Assembly (NCBI GenBank): GCA_028565635.1
Contig: JAOXYB010055623.1
Span: forward strand, 1-11,173
Direction of reading: 5' to 3'
DNA length: 11,173 nucleotides
From: Phoronis ovalis
Lineage: Eukaryota; Phoronida; Phoronidae
Positions 9,701 through 11,173 of the stretch are shown in pieces. The number at the start of each line of letters is the position of its first letter. Position 1 is the first letter of the stretch. A program made the translations under genes and the position numbers. Below the pieces are notes generated by a model. That model was not told the origin of the DNA, did not search any database, and saw nothing but the letters and a program-made list of their open reading frames with translations.

Positions 9701-10846
9701 TACTTAAACCAGCTCTTGGAAAATAAACAGTACATCATATAACACAAGACGGTTTAAAGTAATATAAATTAATAGAAACAAACATAATGATATTTAGACT
9801 ACTATGAAAAATAAACAATATGTTATTTGTATACACTAGATGGCATTTGTATCACAGACACAATCAAATGTACAATTCCGTGTTTTGTTAATGAATCACT
9901 GTATGATTATTTAATATTCACAAAAGGCAGAATTGTAGGTTCGATTCGGGTCATGACACTAATGCAAGCTAGAGGAATTTATGCAAAATTCTATTGGAAA
10001 GGTAATTCTCACATCTTTATCAAAAATCAAAGCAAAAGGAATCAAAGTTTTGATTCATTTACACGAAGTTCAAGTTGTTCAAATCTATGCAGTTTTAATA
10101 ATTTTGGCAAAGCACACATAAACTCAGTTTCATATGATATGTTTCTTGTAAAAAATGTAGAAAAATAACAAGAAAGTAAAAAACAGAACAAACATGCTTT
10201 ATTATGTTTAATCAATATTCAAATGTCATGCATGAAATCAGAAGACATCAACAAAATCTACCTCTTTAGTGAAAATAGCCAAAATCTGTATAAAAATAAT
10301 TATAATATTCCATTACCACCATGTCCTTACATTTCAGAGAATTAAAAAATTACAAGAAGATTTTCCATACACTGATTTAATAATTGTAATGGTGAAGAAC
10401 ATGTACAGTACTTTGTCATCTTTGTACCTATAATGCTGTTTTTTTTATCACGCCAGTGCAAGGGTAACATTGTACATTCACATAATGGGCATACTGGGAA
10501 CATATAAGATTGCAATGTCAACAGGCTCCACCAAGTGCAAACAAAATCAGTGAACAAGATCATATTTTTGAAACACACTGAAAGTTCATTATTTGCCCAA
10601 ATTAAGTAACTACATTTAAGCTAGTCAGCAGCTGAAAAGATAATTTAATTTATGTAAACAGTCCGGTAATTAATAAATGTCCTAGACTAGCCTTGATAGA
10701 TAAAATAACTCTGACAGTAAAACCCAAGCTATGTACATCTACTAAAATATATCTTACCCTGTAGCCATTTGCACATTCACAAACAGCTGTTCCATTAATA
10801 TCCCAGCAGTCTCCCCCATTGCGACATGGGTTTGGTTCACATAAAC
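506..10846 (-). CDS. Partial multi-exon gene for a secreted EGF/laminin G mosaic protein, eyes shut (EYS/spacemaker)-like
   Basis: Seventeen exons joined on the minus strand give an unbroken 1044-codon reading frame with GT-AG introns and matching phases throughout. The order is EGF1-12, LamG1, EGF13-14, LamG2, EGF15-16 and the start of LamG3. All 16 EGF modules keep six cysteines. LamG1 and LamG2 each end with the usual cysteine pair, GFNGC...DTC and GFSGC...SQC. Such proteins act outside the cell as matrix or adhesion components; eyes shut family members fill the space around photoreceptors. Two-EGF spacers between LamG domains plus a long EGF stretch before the first one favour EYS over Crumbs (single EGF spacers), perlecan (Ig domains before LG1) and agrin (follistatin-type domains). 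Several N-glycosylation sequons fit secretion. Start codon, signal peptide and stop lie outside the window. The EGF/LamG identity is near certain; the family name is only moderately supported. Confidence 0.85.
719..1157 (-). other. Intron between exons P and Q
   Basis: This 439-base stretch has GTGAGC at its 5' end and TTTGCAG at its 3' end on the minus strand. I see no coding potential, RNA gene or notable repeat in it. Confidence 0.75.
1158..1432 (-). CDS. Exon P: end of LamG2, EGF15 and EGF16
   Basis: A 275-base exon from GATTTCCAG (phase 2) to TCAAG|GTGAGC (phase 1). SVSQAV and SDVSQC finish LamG2 with its second cysteine. EGF15 follows ([24 protein letters not shown]), then EGF16 ([28 protein letters not shown]). 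The apparent methionine just upstream lies in the intron and is not a start. Confidence 0.88.
1433..1998 (-). other. Intron between exons O and P
   Basis: A 566-base AT-rich intron with donor GTAGGA and acceptor TTTCCAG. LamG2 is complete without any extra exon here. I see no further structure. Confidence 0.75.
1999..2181 (-). CDS. Exon O: last part of LamG2
   Basis: A 183-base exon from TTTTGCAG to ACAG|GTAGGA, phase 2 in and out. It encodes [13 protein letters not shown] followed by [15 protein letters not shown], the diagnostic end of a LamG domain. A second AG lies seven bases into the exon (TTTACAG), but using it would break the frame, so the upstream acceptor is chosen. Confidence 0.85.
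2452..2578 (-). CDS. Exon N: middle of LamG2
   Basis: A 127-base exon from CATTTGTAG (phase 1) to GGCATT|GTGAGT (phase 2). It encodes a glycine-rich join, then [20 protein letters not shown] and IMVMVEDY, the central strands of LamG2. Sequons NVS and NGT occur in close succession. The histidine normally next to the tryptophan is replaced by leucine. It is supported by the phase match with exons M and O and by LamG-like strand pattern. Confidence 0.82.
2721..2769. repeat. Short tandem repeats, periods about 12 and 8
   Basis: Around 2721-2745 an ACATTT(T)AATAT unit is repeated twice. At 2750-2769 there are two perfect ACTACGGA units followed by ACTA. Both lie in the intron between exons M and N and look like replication slippage. 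Confidence 0.75.
2862..3080 (-). CDS. Exon M: first part of LamG2
   Basis: A symmetric 219-base exon, phase 1 to 1, from AAACAG to TGTTG|GTAAGA. After VSAINMTAF it has [24 protein letters not shown] and VKFNVG, the first half of a LamG fold. Sequons NMT and NSS are visible. The intron falls exactly after KFNVG, the equivalent of RLDLG where exon Q ends. Confidence 0.88.
3357..3563 (-). CDS. Exon L: EGF13 and EGF14
   Basis: A symmetric 207-base exon, phase 1 to 1, from TTTTGTTAG to ACTAG|GTGAGT. EGF13 continues [27 protein letters not shown]14 is complete: [26 protein letters not shown]. Both fit the O-fucosylation pattern between C2 and C3. The pair forms the spacer between LamG1 and LamG2. 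Confidence 0.88.
   Translation of the reverse strand: MLLVAIMVLVKKEMVSHIPVSVNRDIVDRTVSLLTVISIPVKMVEVVISIASVRNAIAHSVMLDQTVD
3822..3974 (-). CDS. Exon K: end of LamG1 and first cysteine of EGF13
   Basis: A 153-base symmetric exon, phase 1 to 1, from TGTTTTAG to CCAG|GTAATG. It continues the LamG after YIG with GGTPG and includes [11 protein letters not shown], the hallmark final LamG strand, then VNVDTC, its partner cysteine. VCPG supplies C1 of EGF13. I read this exon directly from the reverse complement; it contains no in-frame stop. Confidence 0.85.
4256..4627 (-). CDS. Exon J: body of the first laminin G domain
   Basis: At 372 bases this is the largest exon, symmetric phase 1 to 1, from TTTTACAG to TATTG|GTAAGT. 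It begins [17 protein letters not shown], a typical LamG opening strand, and carries the LamG core NGLIIFV. Where many LamG domains have a W-H pair it reads NGIHSV, so the tryptophan is absent. It ends at TWTFYIG, the conserved YIGG strand. Sequons NST and NVT are present. No intron divides the first two thirds of this domain, unlike LamG2. Confidence 0.88.
4770..4823. repeat. Two-copy direct repeat, period 27
   Basis: Copies at 4770-4796 and 4797-4823 share CAACACAT and GCAAAAGTATACA with a few differences between them. They lie in the short intron between exons I and J. Confidence 0.8.
4851..4892. repeat. TTGTTATATGTA pair spaced by 30 bases
   Basis: The 12-base word TTGTTATATGTA occurs at 4851-4862 and again at 4881-4892, just downstream of the exon I donor on the coding strand and next to the period-27 repeat. 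Confidence 0.75.
4918..5089 (-). CDS. Exon I: end of EGF11 and all of EGF12
   Basis: The exon starts after CTTTTTAG in phase 0 and ends at GAAGAAA|GTAAGT in phase 1 (172 bases). [12 protein letters not shown] closes EGF11. EGF12 is the last module before the first LamG domain. Its C2-C3 loop is long, with seven residues (GTALGTE) rather than the four or five usual here. The module ends [13 protein letters not shown]. Confidence 0.86.
5090..5577 (-). other. Intron between exons H and I
   Basis: A 488-base phase-0 intron that interrupts EGF11. Donor GTAAGG, acceptor CTTTTTAG. No coding or structural signal is visible. Confidence 0.75.
5578..5684 (-). CDS. Exon H: end of EGF10, first half of calcium-type EGF11
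   Basis: A 107-base exon from CACTTTAG (phase 1) to GATCTG|GTAAGG (phase 0). [14 protein letters not shown] closes EGF10. The linker NIDDC marks EGF11 as calcium-binding type, followed by SPNPC and QNSGVC. It ends at CSDL, before C4; exon I continues INGYLCSC, giving a C-x-D-x4-Y-x-C-x-C pattern typical of beta-hydroxylated EGFs. Confidence 0.86.
5685..6024 (-). other. Intron between exons G and H
   Basis: A 340-base intron interrupting EGF10, with donor GTAAGG and acceptor TTTAG. I see nothing else in it. Confidence 0.75.
6025..6195 (-). CDS. Exon G: EGF9 and first half of EGF10
   Basis: A symmetric 171-base exon, phase 1 to phase 1, from TTTTACAG to CTCAA|GTAAGG. EGF9 continues with NPC, GVNGLC and an expanded C3-C4 loop containing the sequon NRT, then [15 protein letters not shown]10 begins with CALSPC and QQGSVC and is interrupted shortly before C4. 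Joining to exon H restores SSSFQCVC. Confidence 0.87.
6196..6783 (-). other. Intron between exons F and G
   Basis: A 588-base intron inside EGF9, with donor GTAGGT and acceptor TTTTACAG. It contains a run of ten T (plus strand) near 6354-6363. On the coding strand this is an A-run, so it is not a polypyrimidine tract. No other feature was seen. Confidence 0.75.
6784..6956 (-). CDS. Exon F: end of EGF7, EGF8, first cysteine of EGF9
   Basis: The 173-base exon runs from TGTTTCAG (phase 2) to TTCAG|GTAGGT (phase 1). [12 protein letters not shown] closes EGF7. EGF8 is complete ([23 protein letters not shown]), with an O-fucose-type site and a C-x-N-x4-Y-x-C hydroxylation-type pattern. The exon ends at NACS, giving C1 of EGF9. 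Confidence 0.87.
7169..7402 (-). CDS. Exon E: end of EGF5, EGF6, first half of EGF7
   Basis: A symmetric 234-base exon, phase 2 to phase 2, from a rather weak TTTTTAAG acceptor to CAG|GTGAAT. It opens with [12 protein letters not shown], closing EGF5. EGF6 is complete ([11 protein letters not shown]) with a longer than usual C3-C4 loop ending NTDYTC. It then runs through C1-C3 of EGF7 ([12 protein letters not shown]) and stops in an arginine codon before C4, the same place and phase as the preceding intron. Confidence 0.87.
7403..8425 (-). other. Long intron between exons D and E
   Basis: This 1023-base, very AT-rich intron interrupts EGF5, with donor GTATGT and acceptor TTTTTAAG. EGF5 is complete when D is joined directly to E, so no exon is missing. 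The only structure I noticed is the paired hairpin and palindrome at 8046-8078. Confidence 0.75.
8046..8078. repeat. Adjacent hairpin and 16-base perfect palindrome
   Basis: CCCTGT at 8046-8051 pairs with ACAGGG at 8057-8062 around a five-base loop. It is followed at once by CTCAAAAATTTTTGAG (8063-8078), a perfect palindrome. The CAGGGCTC word resembles the start of some hAT-type terminal repeats, but no full element could be delimited. Confidence 0.6.
8426..8525 (-). CDS. Exon D: end of EGF4, first half of calcium-type EGF5
   Basis: A 100-base exon from TTTTTGTAG to ACAG|GTATG, phase 1 in and phase 2 out. GYAGLNC closes EGF4. EGF5 follows, preceded by the calcium-binding signature NIDDC, with QNGATC and the beta-hydroxylation-type stretch CVDLVNAY. 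The exon ends in the arginine codon just before C4. It has no long ORF of its own; I support it by phase, cysteine continuity and strong family resemblance. Confidence 0.85.
8526..8919 (-). other. Intron between exons C and D
   Basis: A 394-base intron interrupting EGF4, with donor GTGAGT and acceptor TTTTTGTAG. I see no other feature. Confidence 0.75.
8920..9108 (-). CDS. Exon C: EGF3 and most of EGF4
   Basis: A symmetric 189-base exon, phase 1 to phase 1, from a CTTCAG acceptor to a CAG|GTGAGT donor. It completes EGF3 ([19 protein letters not shown]) and encodes EGF4 up to C5 ([17 protein letters not shown]). The joined EGF3 reads CQSDPC, which fits the C-x-S-x-P-C O-glucosylation pattern. 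EGF3 and EGF4 both fit the C-x4-S/T-C O-fucosylation pattern. These are consensus matches, not proof of modification. Confidence 0.87.
9109..9514 (-). other. Intron between exons B and C
   Basis: A 406-base intron inside EGF3. It contains a short TA-rich tract around 9346-9360. No coding signal is seen. Confidence 0.75.
9515..9662 (-). CDS. Exon B: end of EGF1, all of EGF2, first cysteine of EGF3
   Basis: The exon begins after TTTCAG in phase 0 and ends at CAAT|GTAAGT in phase 1 (148 bases). It opens with GDTC, closing EGF1. EGF2 is complete: [11 protein letters not shown], a loop ending GQFQC, then [11 protein letters not shown]. The last residues, TDPCQ, carry C1 of EGF3, whose C1-C2 spacing (C-x4-C) becomes regular only after joining to exon C. 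Confidence 0.87.
9663..10757 (-). other. Longest intron, between exons A and B
   Basis: A 1095-base intron inside EGF1, with donor GTAAGA and acceptor GCTTTCAG. EGF1 is complete on joining A to B. An open frame on the plus strand at 9827-10168 has low-complexity, Ser/Asn/Lys/Phe-rich content without recognisable motifs and is probably chance. I see no RNA gene or clear mobile element. Confidence 0.72.
10758..10846 (-). CDS. Exon A: EGF1, C1 to C5
   Basis: This 89-base exon follows a TTTATCCTAG acceptor, enters in phase 1 and ends in phase 0 at ACAGG|GTAAGA. It encodes [12 protein letters not shown] and a short loop with the sequon NGT, then CEC, and stops at GYR. The sixth cysteine is supplied by exon B (GDTC), which confirms the join. 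An upstream exon must exist to supply the first base of its opening codon. Confidence 0.85.
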
Positions 10847-11173
10847 CTAGGATAAAATCAGTGTTGACTAACAACCAAAACTTTATCAGCTCCAACCAAC
10901 AGCAAGAATGTGAAACAAACTACATGACATAGAGAAAGTTATCAAGGATCCATACATACTTTTTAAAAAGGATATCTAATATCATACTTAGTTACTCCAG
11001 ATAAAAGTTCTATGGTTACATTGTGTAACATATAACCATGTAAATACACATGGCTCGTACAGAAATTTGACCATGATATTCAAGGCCTTTTAAGGGCTTT
11101 TGAGGGTAGTTCAAGGCTTATTCAATGCAAATTCAAGGCCATTTTAGTTAAGTACAACTTCGTGTGCGTAACC
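10847..11173 (-). other. Intron upstream of exon A (partial)
   Basis: Exon A enters in phase 1, so this is intron, not 5' flank. The distal end holds the TTCAAGGC repeats listed separately. No further EGF exon is visible before the window edge. Confidence 0.7.
11079..11139. repeat. TTCAAGGC-rich patch
   Basis: TTCAAGGC occurs at 11079-11086, 11110-11117 and 11132-11139, with TTTTAAGGGCTTTTGAGGG between the first two. It could be the edge of an interspersed repeat that continues past the window, or simple local duplication. Confidence 0.5.

Noticed and set aside
9827-10168. 113-codon open frame on the plus strand
   Set aside because: It lies inside a long intron, has no recognisable motif, and its composition follows the AT-rich background. 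It is probably chance.
10342-10578. Cysteine-containing open frame on the minus strand in the A/B intron
   Set aside because: The cysteine spacing does not fit EGF or LamG, and EGF1 is already complete when A is joined to B.

Overview
The window looks like an AT-rich invertebrate metazoan genome (by eye roughly two thirds A+T). It carries the middle of one large, intron-rich gene on the minus strand. There is no bacterial-style gene packing. The coding sequence comes in short blocks of 89-372 bases, each ending at a GT donor and starting after an AG acceptor when read on the minus strand. I cannot name the phylum. A mollusc, annelid, brachiopod, cnidarian or invertebrate deuterostome would all fit.

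I could chain 17 internal exons (named A to Q in transcript order, from 10846 down to 506) with every splice phase matching: 3132 bases, 1044 codons, no frameshift and no in-frame stop. Neither the start codon nor the stop codon is inside the window, so the gene extends past both edges. The inferred partial product is an extracellular mosaic protein: twelve consecutive EGF-like modules (exons A-I, 10846-4918), a first laminin G domain (J-K), two EGF modules (K-L), a second laminin G domain (M-P), two more EGF modules (P), and the first part of a third laminin G domain (Q). No transmembrane segment or signal peptide is visible in the covered part.

A long EGF tandem followed by LamG, EGF-EGF, LamG, EGF-EGF, LamG best matches the eyes shut / spacemaker (EYS) family of secreted proteins. 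Crumbs usually has single EGFs between its LamG domains. Perlecan shares the LG-EGF-EGF-LG-EGF-EGF-LG tail but is preceded by Ig domains. Agrin is preceded by follistatin-type domains. The family name is therefore an inference from domain order, not from alignment.

The rest of the window is intron. It holds a few short direct repeats, small palindromes and a TTCAAGGC-rich patch at the right edge that may be transposon remnants. I found no plus-strand gene, no RNA gene and no CRISPR array.
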